Made by a program: the position numbers and the translations under genes
The notes under the pieces: generated by a model
Database searches by the model: none
What the model saw: the letters and a program-made list of their open reading frames with translations, nothing else
What the model was told of the DNA's origin: nothing
Origin: Galbula dea
Taxonomy: Eukaryota > Chordata > Aves > Piciformes > Galbulidae
Assembly (NCBI GenBank): GCA_013399015.1
Contig: VWZX01006555.1
Location: forward strand, 39,181 to 103,180
Length of the DNA stretch: 64,000 nt
Direction: 5' to 3'
Shown: piece by piece, positions 10,786 through 22,400 of the stretch
How positions within the stretch are numbered: position 1 is the first letter of the stretch
Layout of the letters: every line of letters starts with the position of its first letter

Positions 10786-12984
10786 TGCTCTGGCTCTGAA
10801 TTTCTGGACCTATCTCAGGCAGGTGCTGGAGGATTTTCCTGCCAGATCTCCTCCAGCCCTGCCAGAGCTATTGCCTGACCTGGACTTTGCTCCAGCACCT
10901 GCAGCAGAACAGAGCTGTTTGGTTTCTGGGTGGATGTGGCAGCACTTAGCCACACACCATCACCCCTGCCCTGTGCTGTCACCTCCCCACACTCCTCCAG
11001 CTCTGCCTTCCCAGAGCTTTCCCACCTGCTCTCCCCACCATAACCTTCCCCACTTTTCCCTGAGTCCTTTGTTGCAGCTGACCAGAGACTTTTGGGGATC
11101 TGCTGGTGGCACCTACCCTGTCCCCTTGCCCTGCCTGTGCTGATGGGCTGCTCCAGGGTGTTCCCCAGGGTTTGGTGCCCAGGCTGCACCTCCTCTCCCT
11201 CTCAGACCTCCCTGCACCTACAGCAGTTCCACAGGGTCCTGACCAGGGACAGGCTGGTCCCTGCTCCTGGCTGGCTGTCCCCTGGGGAGACAGGGCTCTG
11301 CTAGGCACTAAACCAGACCCCATGGATCCAGGGGTGCTCAGCACTCCTTGATCTCATACAGGGATTGCAAAACCAAGCTCATCCCTGCTTTGGAGTTCTG
11401 CTCTTTCCAGACAGGACCTTCTCTGGAGCTCTCTCTTCTCCAGGCTGCTTCTGCTGCCCTGAGAGGAGGTTTCTTTGATGCCAGAACAAAGCTAAGGTTC
11501 ATTGGTGTTGCCAGAACATCTCCTGAGGCTTTGGAGGGAGAGCTCACCCCAAAGCCTCTCTGGGATGGCCAGTGAGTCCAAGTTGGCCACACAGGGATGC
11601 TTGGATGGAGGAGAGAGCTGAGGAGCTGCTGCTAGTCAGAGTGACCAGTGCTAGAGTGATTTCACCCTCCTTTGAGCTCTCTCTGGTTTTCAGGCAGATC
11701 TTTCATCTCCTATCTCCATCAGATTATTTTCCAGCAGAGCAGCTGGTCCAACACAACCTCCTCTCTGCCCTCACAGCCATGGCCTGGTGGAGAGCATCCC
11801 TGAGCAGAGGAGCTGCAGATCACCTCCCAGCCATCCCCACCAGCTCCTACCCCTCAGGGACCACAGGAGCCAACATGTTTTCTCCTTAATTGTACAGTTT
11901 CTGAGCAGAACCTCCACTGCCTTTCTCCTTTCCAGCCACCAGAACAACCCCAGCCATGCACTTTGGGACCTCCTGAGGAGGCTTAATAGCATGGCTAAGA
12001 GGGGTCAGCACTCAGCAGAGAGCCACGGACCACAAATGATCCCTGCAGCAGGAACAGGCAGAGCTATCACTGTGGCTTCAGCCTGAGCTCTCAGCACCAT
12101 GTTGGCATCTTAGGAGCACTTTGGGGCAGGTGGTGGTTGCAGAGCAGCATGGCTCTGCCCCCACACAACCTGCCCAAGGGCAACATCTTCATCCAGCACT
12201 GCCTTCTCCCAGCCATCGACTGCCAAAGCCCTTCCAGCCCTCATGAAATAAAGATGACCCCAGGCCAGAGCTGAAGGGCTCTGAAAGCAGCTGGAAGGAG
12301 GATGAAGGTTCAACCAGGCTTTGGGTAGGAGCCAAAGGGAAAAGCAGGACCTGATGCTGCTGCAAACCTCTCCCAGGCTCTGTTCTGAGCTCAGCATGGG
12401 TTGTCCCCCCAGCAGAGCCTGCTGGGCAGAGAGGGGCTGCTGGTGGCATGGGGATGGGACTCTGATGGACACCCTTGTGTTCCACCCTCATGGCCAGTTC
12501 CCCTAGGAACCAGGGAGCACACATCACTCCCCAATCCCTTCCAGAAGGGCTCTGGCTGGTTCCAGCCCTCCTGCTCAGGACCTGAGGCACAGTGACCATC
12601 CCCAGGGGACCCTGGGAGCCACTGGCGCCAGGGTGGAAGCACGGGGCTCAGCCAGCCAGGACCTGCTGAGTCAGGGCAGCGAGGCTGGAGAGAGCTCCTG
12701 CATTGATCGAAACCTGACTCCAAACCCCGGGGCCCAGAAGATGAAAGCTGTCCTCAGGTGATGGCTGCTGGGCTGCTGCAGCATGGCTTCTCCTGTCCCT
12801 CAGCAGATGCCAGCAGCAGCTGGGGTTCTGCAGTGGCACCAGCTCCTGGGGGCAGGGCTGGGAGGTGGTGGGTGAACACAGGTCCTTGGTTTCAGGCTGA
12901 GGGCTGGAGCAAACAGCTAGCTCTTTGTTTAATGGCATCTCCAAGGAGAGGAGGCAGCATCTCTGGTTATCAGAGTAAGGGTGG
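10786..12984. other. intergenic, no gene
   Basis: No supported gene, RNA or recognisable repeat. Short open frames on both strands have atypical composition and no exon-like boundaries. Confidence 0.5.
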
Positions 12985-13170
12985 TGAGAGCCTGTGCCAG
13001 GTTGCCCAGAGAGGTGGGAGATGTCCCAGCCCTGGAACCATCACAGGGCAGGTTGGTTGGGGCTCTGAGCAACCTGCTCTAGTTGCAGATGTCCCTGCTG
13101 ACTGCAGGGGGTTTAGACTAGATCACCTCTGATGGTCCCTTCTAGCCTTAACCATTCTGTGATCCTGTGA
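12985..13170 (+). mobile_element. CR1 LINE 3' end
   Basis: About 185 bp of plus-strand CR1 3' end: 'gtgccaggttgcccagagag', 'ggtttagactagatcacctc' and the tail 'attctgtgatcctgtg'. The preserved tail shows the true 3' end; the element is strongly 5'-truncated. Confidence 0.9.
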
Positions 13171-14789
13171 ACCCCAGCCCAGATGCTCCTGGGGCACCAC
13201 TGCATCTTTAGGCTCTCCCTAGATCCTGTAGCTGCTCTGGGCTCAGGGCCAGCAGGGAGGAATCCAACCCCATGGTGTAACCTCTGTGCCTGTCTCACCT
13301 GCTGAGCAGCTGCTGCAGGCAGTGCCATGGGCAAAGTCCCCACTGTGACCTTCAGTCTCCAGCTGTCACCTTTCCCTACCTTCCCCAGTGCTTTTCCAGC
13401 CTCCTCAGTGAGCCAGGAGCTCCCTGCAGCAGCAGGAGCCAAGCTGCCCATGCCAGCACCATCCCAGTGCTCTCTGCATCACCTCACTGGAGCTGCTGGG
13501 ACTCTTGGTGCACCTCCACCTGCCAATAGAAGAGTTGGAAAAGCCTCAGGTTGCAATCCCACCCCCAGAGGTAGCTCTCTCCAGGAGGACAAGGAGCTGA
13601 GCCAGGAGTATTTCTAACCCAAGCTGCTCCCAAAGGGATGAGGAGCACTGGGGAGGCAGGGAGCCAAGGTATGGAAAGACCTCCAATGGGACTCTGAGGC
13701 ACCAAGGAGGGAGGCCCAGGTGGCAGGAGGGGAGGGGGAGATGTGACTTCCCCCAGGCAGCTCATGAAACCCCCTCCCCAAGAAAGGGGATGCTGAGGAT
13801 GAGGCCAGGGAGACTGTGGTGGTTCAGGACCTCCCTCACACAACTGCTCCTCTCTCTTGTTCATCCTCCCCCACAGCTGGAGGCCAAAGAGATGCTGGGG
13901 CAGGAGTATGGGCTGAGGTCTGGGGTGGAGAGGACTCACCCTGGGGCTTGGAGAGCAGCTCAGGGTCAGTGAGGCTGAGCCAGGGCTGCAGGGCATGGCA
14001 TCTTGGCCACCTCAGCTTGTGTGTCTCCAGCCATGTCACCATCTCCAGCCATGTCACCATCTCCAGCCCTGCACATTAATTAGAATTCATGTTCCTGGCT
14101 GTGTTCCTTTTGTTCTTTTAATAATGTTTGCTGCTCTGGAGAGGAGCAGTAATGAATTCCTCTGATGGAGAGCACAGCTCCAGGGCTGGATCAGCAACAT
14201 CCCAGCAGCCACCACGCTCCAGCTCCTCATATAGATCCCTGATGGCTTCAGCCTATAGCTTGAGAACCCCAAAATCACCACCACACCCTTTTTGGGTGAG
14301 CCACCACTCCTTGGATGTCAAAAGGTCACCATGGGCCATGCTGTCTCTTTGCACTGGTGTGGCAGAGTGGAAGCTTCATGTCTGACAGCATGGAGCCACA
14401 CAAAGCAAACAGGGAGGTGGTGGCCATGGCAAACAGCATTGGCCACGGTGGGAACAGTCCCTCTGAGCCTGGAGCTAACGTGGCACCAAGCAGCTGTGCC
14501 ATGGGAGAGGCTCCTGACAGATGCTCTTGGGAATTAAAATACACTTCAGGGTGTTTGGCTGCCACCAAACCACTCAGTCACATGCCAGCCTCCCAGTCAG
14601 AAGTCACCATGGGGCAGACAAGCCCTAGCCTGGGTCACCTGAAGCAAAGTAGATCTGCTGTGGTCTCAGCTTTCTACTGGCCCCTGTGGGTTGGGTGTGC
14701 AGCTGATCTGGCTTCCCTGGGGAGCCCCAGCCCAGGCTTTGGGAGCTTTGCTCATACACAGGCTGGGGAGTGTTGATCAGTCTCATTTA
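13171..14789. other. intergenic, no gene
   Basis: No gene seen. Around 14027-14071 the unit 'ccatgtcaccatctccag' is repeated in tandem. An AT-rich block follows at about 14070-14130, with ATTAATTAGAATT-type homeodomain cores. Confidence 0.45.
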
Positions 14790-15630
14790 GCATAGGATCA
14801 TAGAACTGTTTGGGTGGGAAAGGACCTTTAGAGATCATCCAGTCCAACCCCTGCACTCAGCAGGGACATCTGCAACTAGAGCAGGTTGCTCAGAGACCCA
14901 ACCAACCTGACCTGGGATGGTTCCATGGGATCCACATCTCCCACCTCTCTGGGCAGCCTGGGCCAGGCTCTCACCACCCTCAAGGTAAACAATTTCTTCC
15001 TTCTACCCAGTCTAAATCTCCTCTTTCAGTTTCAAACCATCAGCCCTTGTCCTGTCCCAAGAGACCCTGTCCAAAAGTCTGTTCCCAGCTTTCTTCTAGT
15101 TCCTTTAAGTACTGAAAAGCTGCAGCAAGGTCTCCCTGGAGCCTTCTCCAGCCTCAACAACCCCAACTCTCAGCCTGGCCTCACAGCAGAGATCTTCCAG
15201 CCCTCAGATCATTTGTGTGTCCTCCTCTGGCCCTGCTCCCCCAGGTCCCTGTCTGTGCTGTGCTGAGGACTCCAGAGCTGGCCCCAGCACTGCAGCTGAG
15301 TTCTCCCCAGAGCAGAGCAGAGGGACAGAATCCCCTCCCTGCCCTGCTGGCTATGCTGCTGGGGATGAGCCCAGGACACAGGTGGCTCCTGAGCTGTGAG
15401 CACACATTGCTGCCTCAGCTCCAGCTTTTCCTCCACTGGGACACCCAAGTCCTTCTCCACAGAGCTGCTCTCCAGCCCTTTCACCCCCAGCCTCTGTTGA
15501 GACTTGGGGCTTGCCCCAACCCACGTGCAGGACCTTGCACTTGGCCACTTCCTACACCAGCAGAGCTCATGGAAGGGTTGAACATCCTCCAGGAGCAAAT
15601 CTCCTCCTCTCCCCTCCCCATGTCTCCCTG
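14790..15630 (-). mobile_element. CR1 LINE fragment
   Basis: Minus-strand CR1. It starts with the reversed 3' tail 'ataggatcatagaactg' and then 'agagatcatccagtccaacc'. It continues through 'cacctctctgggcagcctgg', 'gcaaggtctccctggagcct' and 'cctgtctgtgctgtgctgag' into the more 5' part with 'gacacccaagtccttctcca'. At about 840 bp it is one of the longest copies here. Confidence 0.9.
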
Positions 15631-16600
15631 GGGCCACAACAGAGCCCTGGGACACCAAAGAAGCCTCACTGGGAGCTCCTCAGGTGAGCTCAGCAGCTCT
15701 GATCCCTCTCAGCTGCTTGACCAGTTCTGCCCTTTAGTTGTGTTTGCACAGAAAAGCAAACACAGCACCACGGCACCAGCTCCACTCCCACCCCAGCCAG
15801 AGGACCAGGACCAGCAGAGGAGGAAGAAGAATCCATGGGTGAGAGCCCCATGGCTGCTGCTGCAGCTGCTGCTGCTTTGTTAACAGCTTTATTAGCTGGA
15901 ACAAGTGCCAGGTCACAGCCTGCTCTTGTTCATGTTGTGAGCTACTTTGCTTCCTCACCCCCTGTAATTACTCCTGTTAGGCTCAGAAAATTTCCTTGTT
16001 TCAGATGAAATTTCCCCAGGCTTGGCCTCAGCCCAAAGATTAATTTGTATAAAAAGGCTGGAGTGAGAGGGGGGTGGGGGAAAAAAAACAGAAAGAAAAG
16101 AAAGAAAGCAAAGGAAAGGTTCTCCCTGGTTGGTAGGAAGGGAGAATGAGAAATAGCCTTTTTCTCCCCATCCAGAGAAGAAAAGAGAAGGAGAGAAGAA
16201 AGGAGCAATAATGACTCTTTTCTGAACACTCTGAAAGCCAAAGAGGCTGAGAACTGGAAACTGCAATTTGGCAATGAACCACCCCCAGCCCCAGAGAAAC
16301 TTGGGTTGGGCTGGTGGAGCTCTGGCCATGCAGGACTCCTTGGCTCAGGGCTGGAGGAGCTCCTGGGGCTGCTACCCTAGGCTAGGATGCTGGAGGTTGG
16401 TGAAGGAGCTGTGTTTTTCCCAGGCTGCTGCAGCTGGTGGTGGAAAGAGGAGTGTGCCAGCTCCAGGAGAACACTCACAGAGCCATGGTGATGTCCCAGG
16501 ACAAGCCAGCATCATGCTGGAGCTGCAGGAGCATCTCCCTTACCTGTGGCCAGAGAAGGGAGACCACACTGGGCTGGGCTTGGGGTGCCCAGAGCTTGGG
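15631..16600. other. intergenic, AT/purine-rich patch
   Basis: No gene. At 15960-16280 the sequence shifts from an AT-rich stretch (about 15960-16060) to a purine-rich tract of short A runs and AAAG repeats (about 16065-16200). Confidence 0.45.
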
Positions 16601-16604
16601 GTGG

Positions 16605-16870
16605 AAGGGGCTCCAGTCACCCAGGGGTTTGGGATGAAGAAGGCTCCAGTCACCCAGGGGTTTGGGATGGAGAAGGCTCCAGTCACCCAGGGATTTGGGA
16701 TGGAGAAGGCTCCAGATACCCAGGGATTTGGGATGTAGAGGGCTCAGGTTGCCCAGGAGCTTGGGATGGAGAGGGCTTCAGTTACCCAAGGGTTTGAGGT
16801 ATCTAAGGATTTGGGAGGTAGAGGGGTCAGGTTGCCCAGGGGTTTGGGATAGCAGAGGTTTGGGGGGATT
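16605..16870. repeat. 33-bp minisatellite
   Basis: Tandem units of about 33 bp, beginning 'ctccagtcacccaggggttt' and ending in 'gggatggagaagg', become more degenerate to the right. The unit is a multiple of three, so one frame stays open and gives a repetitive 11-residue pseudo-peptide. That is a by-product of the repeat, not a gene. Confidence 0.85.
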
Positions 16871-18359
16871 AGGGATTTGGGAAGGTCAGGAGTTTTCAGG
16901 CTCCTGCAGAATCACATGCTGGGAGAACAGCTGGAGAAGACAGGGTTGGGGACAGCTTCTCTCTCCATCACAGGGATGCAGGGAACCACAGGGCAGGGCA
17001 GGGCAGGGCAAGTGTGAATTGGGAGCGATCTCCCCACACAGCCACCTCCCCAACCTCGGCAGAACCGTGCCAGGATGGCAAAGGAAAACCAGCCCTGGGT
17101 GCTGCTCAGCTCCCAGCCAGGTGCTGGCCCCCTTGGCAGGAACCTGGCTGACAATGGGGGGGTTCACTGGTAACCCCCAAGCAGGCACCAGCCCCAGCTC
17201 TGCCGTGAGTCAGCAGCGTTTTACACCCACTTGGCCCCGGTGGAAGTGACAGTGGAGAGAGGCTGTGTGGGTGCAGGGGGTTAGGGTGCTGCTGGGCTGG
17301 CTGTGCCTGTGGGGAGGGGGATTTCAGAGCTTGCTGAAGGAGAGAGTGTGTGGGAAGAAAGCAGAGAAAAGCAGAGTGAAAGCAAGGGTTTGTGCCAAGG
17401 GCTTAATGAGCAGGTTCACACAAAGGAGGAGGGGGGGGAAAGAAGAAGGAAAAAGAAAATCACAATAAAGCTACACATCCCTGTGAGAGGATCTGTCACC
17501 ACCTGAGCAGAGAGGAGCAGAGGGATGCTCCCTCCTCAGCAGCCCACCCCCGTGGTCCTGGAGGGCTGGTACCTCTTCCTCTCACTGGAATAGCTTCTCC
17601 TGGGTGTATGGGCAGAGGTTTGCTTGGCACAAAGCTCTCCAGAGAGCCACACTGGGAACTGGCTCTCCTGGCACCCACCCCAGCAGTGGCTGTTGTTGGT
17701 CCAGCTCTGAGGGGCTGCAAGAAGCCCCTAGCCCCCAGGAGAGTGCTGCACTGGGTCAGAATGGGCAACAAAGAGCCTGTAGCATGAGTCAGGCACACGA
17801 GACCAGCTCCCTTATCACCCACGTGGCATCACCCAGTGTTGGCACCCCACTTGCCCCCAGCTCAGCCTCATCCCTAAATCCAGCCCCTCCCAGTTCAGGG
17901 TTTCCTCCACAGGATCTTTTGTGGTAAATGTTATTATAAGGAGATTATTTCCTGCTTCCTTCCCAGCTTGAACCCCAGCCTGGAGGCAAGGAAAGTCGAG
18001 GTTTAGTCTCAAGAGGTTCTGAACTGCTGCAGTGGTGGTTTTCTGGCTCTTCCCAGCCCAGTATGACTCCAGGGAGCTTACACCTGATCACCTCAACCCT
18101 GCAGGACCAGGCTGGGCTCTGTCCCTCTAGGTTCCCACAAACCCTAGGCCATCCAGGTAAGTGTCCCAGGCCCATAGCCCCGTGTTGGGGTGGGTCTCTG
18201 ACCCCCTCACCACCTGCAGAAGGGGGAAGCTGGCACAGCCACCAAGTCCCGGGAGCAAAGCCCCAGGTGCCATCATCCTCCCTTGCCCCATTGCATCCTT
18301 CCAGGGGCACATCCTGCACCAGGTCAGGGGGGTTCCTCCTCAGCCCTGCTCCCTTTCAC
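16871..18359. other. SYT7 upstream region
   Basis: No coding evidence. At 17905-17960 a compact AT-richer block holds a RUNX-type core (TGTGGT, about 17919-17924) and ETS-type TTCCT motifs, about 1.5 kb upstream of the SYT7 start codon. This could be a regulatory element, but conservation cannot be judged from one sequence. Confidence 0.4.
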
Positions 18360-18650
18360 CATGGGGACCCCAAGACCAGCACTCTGGGAGTTCAAAGTCC
18401 AGCACCCTGAGGACCCCCAGGCTAGCACCCTAGGGACCCCAAGGCCAGTACCCTGGGGACCCCAAGTCTAGCACCCCGAGGACCCTCAGGCTAGTACCCT
18501 GGGGACCCCGAGGCCAGCACCCGGGACCCCAATGCCAGCACCCTTGCAACTCCGAGTCTAGCACCTCGAGGACTCCCAGGCTAGCACCCTGGGGACTCCC
18601 AGGACTCTGAGGACCCTCAGCAGCCTGGGGACCCTAACTCCAGCACCCTG
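18360..18650. repeat. about 30-bp minisatellite
   Basis: Tandem imperfect units containing 'ccagcaccctggggacccca' and 'ccaggctagcacc', roughly 30 bp each and about ten copies. It lies a few hundred bases upstream of the SYT7 CpG-rich promoter region. Confidence 0.8.
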
Positions 18651-18739
18651 GGGACGCAGCTGGAGATGGACGTTCCTGGCCATTCCTGCTGTTTGCACCT
18701 CCCTGAGTGCTCTGCAGATCAGCTCTCTCCATTCTTTGC

Positions 18740-19446
18740 TCTTCGCCTGCATCTCTGCAGCAAAACAGGCAATAAAGTCCGGGGGCACAAATCGCCTTTG
18801 CGTGCTGCTGGGCTTCGGGGTTTGGGGGGGAGGGAGGAGTTGGCAGCGCACTCTCATGACCCGCTCCATTCCGCTCCAGGTTTTCCGCCTCCCGCAGCTG
18901 CCCTCCCGCCCGCAGTGCCCTAGCAGCAGCCGCCGCGCCCCGGCACCGGCAAAACCCGGACTGGATCCCACCCCCACCCCCGACCCGGGACGATGGGGAA
19001 CCTGCGGGGGCCTGGGCTGAGTGACAGCGGGGGNNNNNNNNNNNNNNNNNNNNNNNNNNNNNNNNNNNNNNNNNNNNNNNNNNNNNNNNNNNNNNNNNNN
19101 NNNNNNNNNNNNNNNNNNNNNNNNNNNNNNNNNNNNNNNNNNNNNNNNNNNNNNNNNNNNNNNNNNNNNNNNNNNNNNNNNNNNNNNNNNNNNNNNNNNN
19201 NNNNNNNNNNNNNNNNNNNNNNNNNNNNNNNNNNNNNNNNNNNNNNNNNNNNNNNNNNNNNNNNNNNNNNNNNNNNNNNNNNNNNNNNNNNNNNNNNNNN
19301 NNNNNNNNNNNNNNNNNNNNNNNNNNNNNNNNNNNNNNNNNNNNNNNNNNNNNNNNNNNNNNNNNNNNNNNNNNNNNNNNNNNNNNNNNNNNNNNNNNNN
19401 NNNNNNNNNNNNNNNNNNNNCAGGCAGCGCCCCGCCGACTGCCACC
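18740..19446 (+). promoter_or_regulatory. SYT7: SYT7 CpG-rich promoter / 5' UTR (interrupted)
   Basis: CpG density rises from about 18780 and is high at 18890-19030 (repeated ccgc/cccgc motifs). It resumes after the gap at 19421 and ends in a strong Kozak context (gccaccATG) at 19447. This fits a CpG-island promoter and 5' UTR for SYT7. The transcription start and any upstream non-coding exon cannot be placed, because 19034-19420 is unsequenced. Confidence 0.6.
19034..19420. other. assembly gap, 387 N
   Basis: A run of N lies inside the CpG-rich SYT7 promoter/5' UTR. GC-rich CpG islands in birds often drop out of short-read assemblies. Open frames drawn across this gap are meaningless. Confidence 0.99.
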
Positions 19447-19477
19447 ATGTACCTGCACCCCGAGGCTGCCGGAGCAG
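19447..19477 (+). CDS. SYT7: SYT7 coding exon 1
   Basis: Encodes the first ten residues (MYLHPEAAGA) plus one base, then a gtgagt donor. The start was chosen for its gccaccATG Kozak context and because the mammalian protein begins similarly (MYRDPEAA). The split glycine codon is completed by GA at the start of exon 2. This is the short luminal N-terminus before the membrane anchor. Confidence 0.9.
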
Positions 19478-22400
19478 GTGAGTGTGCAGCGCCGAGCACC
19501 GGGGAGAGAGGAAGAGGAGGGGGGGGGTATGGGGAGAGGGAGGTGTGGGGTATGGGGGGTACCCAGCGGGCTAGAGGATAGCGTATAGCGGGATGGACAG
19601 ACAGATCTATACCGCGGTGGCCGGACACACGTACCGGGATGGAGGGCACCGCACACCGGGATAGACATATACACAGCCCGGGATGGACACAGACACACTG
19701 GGATGGACAGACTTACCGGTAGGGACAGACAGACACACGCACTGGGAAGGACAGACACACCGACATGGACATACAGACATACTAGGATGGACACAAACAC
19801 ACCGACATGGACACATATACCGGGATGAGCACACACACATACTAGGATGGAGGACACCACACACCAGGATGGACACGCACTGGGATGGACAGACACAGAC
19901 TGGGATGGACAGATACACACTGGGATGGAGGACACCACACACTAGGATGGACATCCATACCGGGATGGACAGACACACACCAGGATGGACAGACACAAAC
20001 TGGGATGGACAAACACATCCTGGGGTGGAGAAATACATACTGGGATGGACACAAACACCAGGAAGGACATACTCTGGGGTGGACACACACACACACCCTG
20101 GGATGGAGGACACACATCAGGGTGGACACACACACACACCGGGATGGACACAGACACCCCAGGATGGACACACATACTGGGATGGACACACATCCTAGGA
20201 TGGACAGACACCAGGATGGACACACATACCGGGATGGACAGACACACACACACACTAGGATGGACACAGACACATACTTCCCCCCAGGGCTCACCGCCGC
20301 CTCTCCCCCGAGTCCCCCCTCCCCTTCCCGGTTGCGGCTCTGCCGGAGTGACCGTTCTGGAGTTACCGGTACTTTTGGGGAGAAGAAAGTCACCGCCGAC
20401 GCTTTCCAATGAGTCACCACCCTGCAGAGCTGCTGGCCCTGGACCCCCACCCAGGGGACACCCCAGCCTGGGGACACCCCAACTCATGGGAGCCAGCATC
20501 CCCCTCTCCTGGGTGAGCCTCAGCTCCCCCCCGCAGCAAGCCCTTAGCCTCTCTGTGAGCCCCCAATCTGCAGGGTGAGTCCCCAGCACTTCAGTGAGCC
20601 TCCAGCCCCTCAGCAAGCCCCCAGCCCCTGGGGTAAGCCCCCAGCCCCTGGGGTGACCCCCAGCCCCTTAGTGAGCCCCCAGCCCCTGGGGTGAGCCCCC
20701 ACCCCCCAGGGTGACCCCCCCCAACCTCACTGGGTACCAGCAGCCAGAGCAGCATCTATGTGTCAGTGCATCACCCCACTCCTCACTGCTCCCCACCTCC
20801 CCAAATCCTTCGGGGGGGGGGGATCCCCCTATCCCCTGGATCCCCAGCAGCAGGGTGGGCAACTGGGGAAGGGGCTTTGGCTAGCGCAGTTTTGCTGAGC
20901 TCACGCTCCGAAGGCACCGGCTGGCTCCGTTGTGAGGAATCTGGGACACTGCTGGGGAGGTTTTGGGGGTGCAGCCTCCTGCTAGCCGAGCTGTTGGCAG
21001 CTGGTGGGGAAGGCAAAGGGAGAGATGTTCCTGGTGCTGGATTCTCCCCGTGCTGAATGCTCCCGGGGCTGGATGCTCCTGGTGCTCTACAGCTCACCGG
21101 GGCCTGGCAGCCCTTCACTGGGTCTCGGGGCCCAAGGAGCATCTGTTGGTGGTCAGAAGGACAAGGTGTCCTGTGGTGGCTTGAGGACGTGGAGAGCATC
21201 AGGACAGGGGAGAGAAGGTGCTGCTGGGGTGAGCAGCAGGCACTGGGCAGAGCCAGGCCTGCAGGAGATGGCAGGTTGGGGATGGTGACACTCTGTCACC
21301 CAGGGCAGGTGACAGCCTCGGTGCTGCCCGGGAGTTGGCAGCTCCAGACAACCACCACCTTCCAGGTGAAAGTTTCCACCTGCCTGGAGGCTGAAGGTTC
21401 CTCTCCAAGAGCAGCTCCTATCCTGTGCCACCCTGTGACCCTGTGGACATGGCATTGCTAAGTGCTTGGCCCAAGGTCACCCAGTGGGTGGGTGGGTGGC
21501 AGAGTGAGGACATCAGCCTGTCCCCTCTGGCAGCAGTGTGCCAGGGCTTATGCTTCCTTTCTGCTGCCCAAGGTCTGCACCCACCCCTCCAAACTTCATA
21601 TCTGCCCCCAGTTTGCCACCCTTGCCCCCACTGGCCACCCCTGTGGGCACTCAGCAAGCCACCAATGGCTACCTGTGGCCCTCAGTAGCCTGTGAGCTTA
21701 AAAGGCAGAACTTGAGCTGCTGGGGTTGGGGGGGGGGGGCAGAGACCTTTTCCCCCCTGCCCAAACCCCGTGGTCCTCAGCTGCTGGGGTTCCCATCACA
21801 TGGAAGCTTTCCCTTGTCACCAGACATGGCTGTGCCACGGTGGCTGGGGCTGTTGGGGTGCTGTGGTGTGGCTGGGGAGTGCTGTGGTGGGGCCAGGGGT
21901 GCTGTTGTGGGGTCGTGGGGTGCTGTGATGGAGCCATGAGGTGCTGTGATGTATCCAGATGTGCTGTGATGGGTCCAGGGGTGCTGTGATGGGGCTATGA
22001 GGTGCTGTGGTGGAGCCATGGGTTCTGTGATGGGTCCAGGGGTGCTGTGATGGGGCTCTGGCATGCTGAGATGGGGCTAAGGGTGCTGTTGTGGGTCCAG
22101 AGATGCTGCTGTGGGCCCAGGGGTGCTGTGAAAGGTCCAGGGGTGTGTACACCCATGCTGGCATCTCTCAGCTGGCACTGGGACACCATCTGCTCAATTC
22201 CCTCTTTCCCCCTGCTTTCCCTCCCATGTTACTTCTCCACTGCAGTGCCATGGGGGTGACAGGTCTGTCACCCACCCATGGGGGCTGGGAGGGTGCTGGT
22301 GGCTCACCCCCCTGCTGGGTTTGGCAAGAGCCAAAGAGTTTGTCATGGTGTGACCCTAGGTGAAGTGATGCCCATGCCTCCATGAATCCCTAGCCAGCTC

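Noticed and set aside
16268..16738. 156-aa frame with 11-residue repeats
   Set aside because: The 33-bp minisatellite unit is divisible by three, which keeps the frame open; no other coding sign.
18558..19938. 363- and 434-aa frames on - spanning N
   Set aside because: They cross the 387-N gap and a minisatellite; residues in the gap are unknown.
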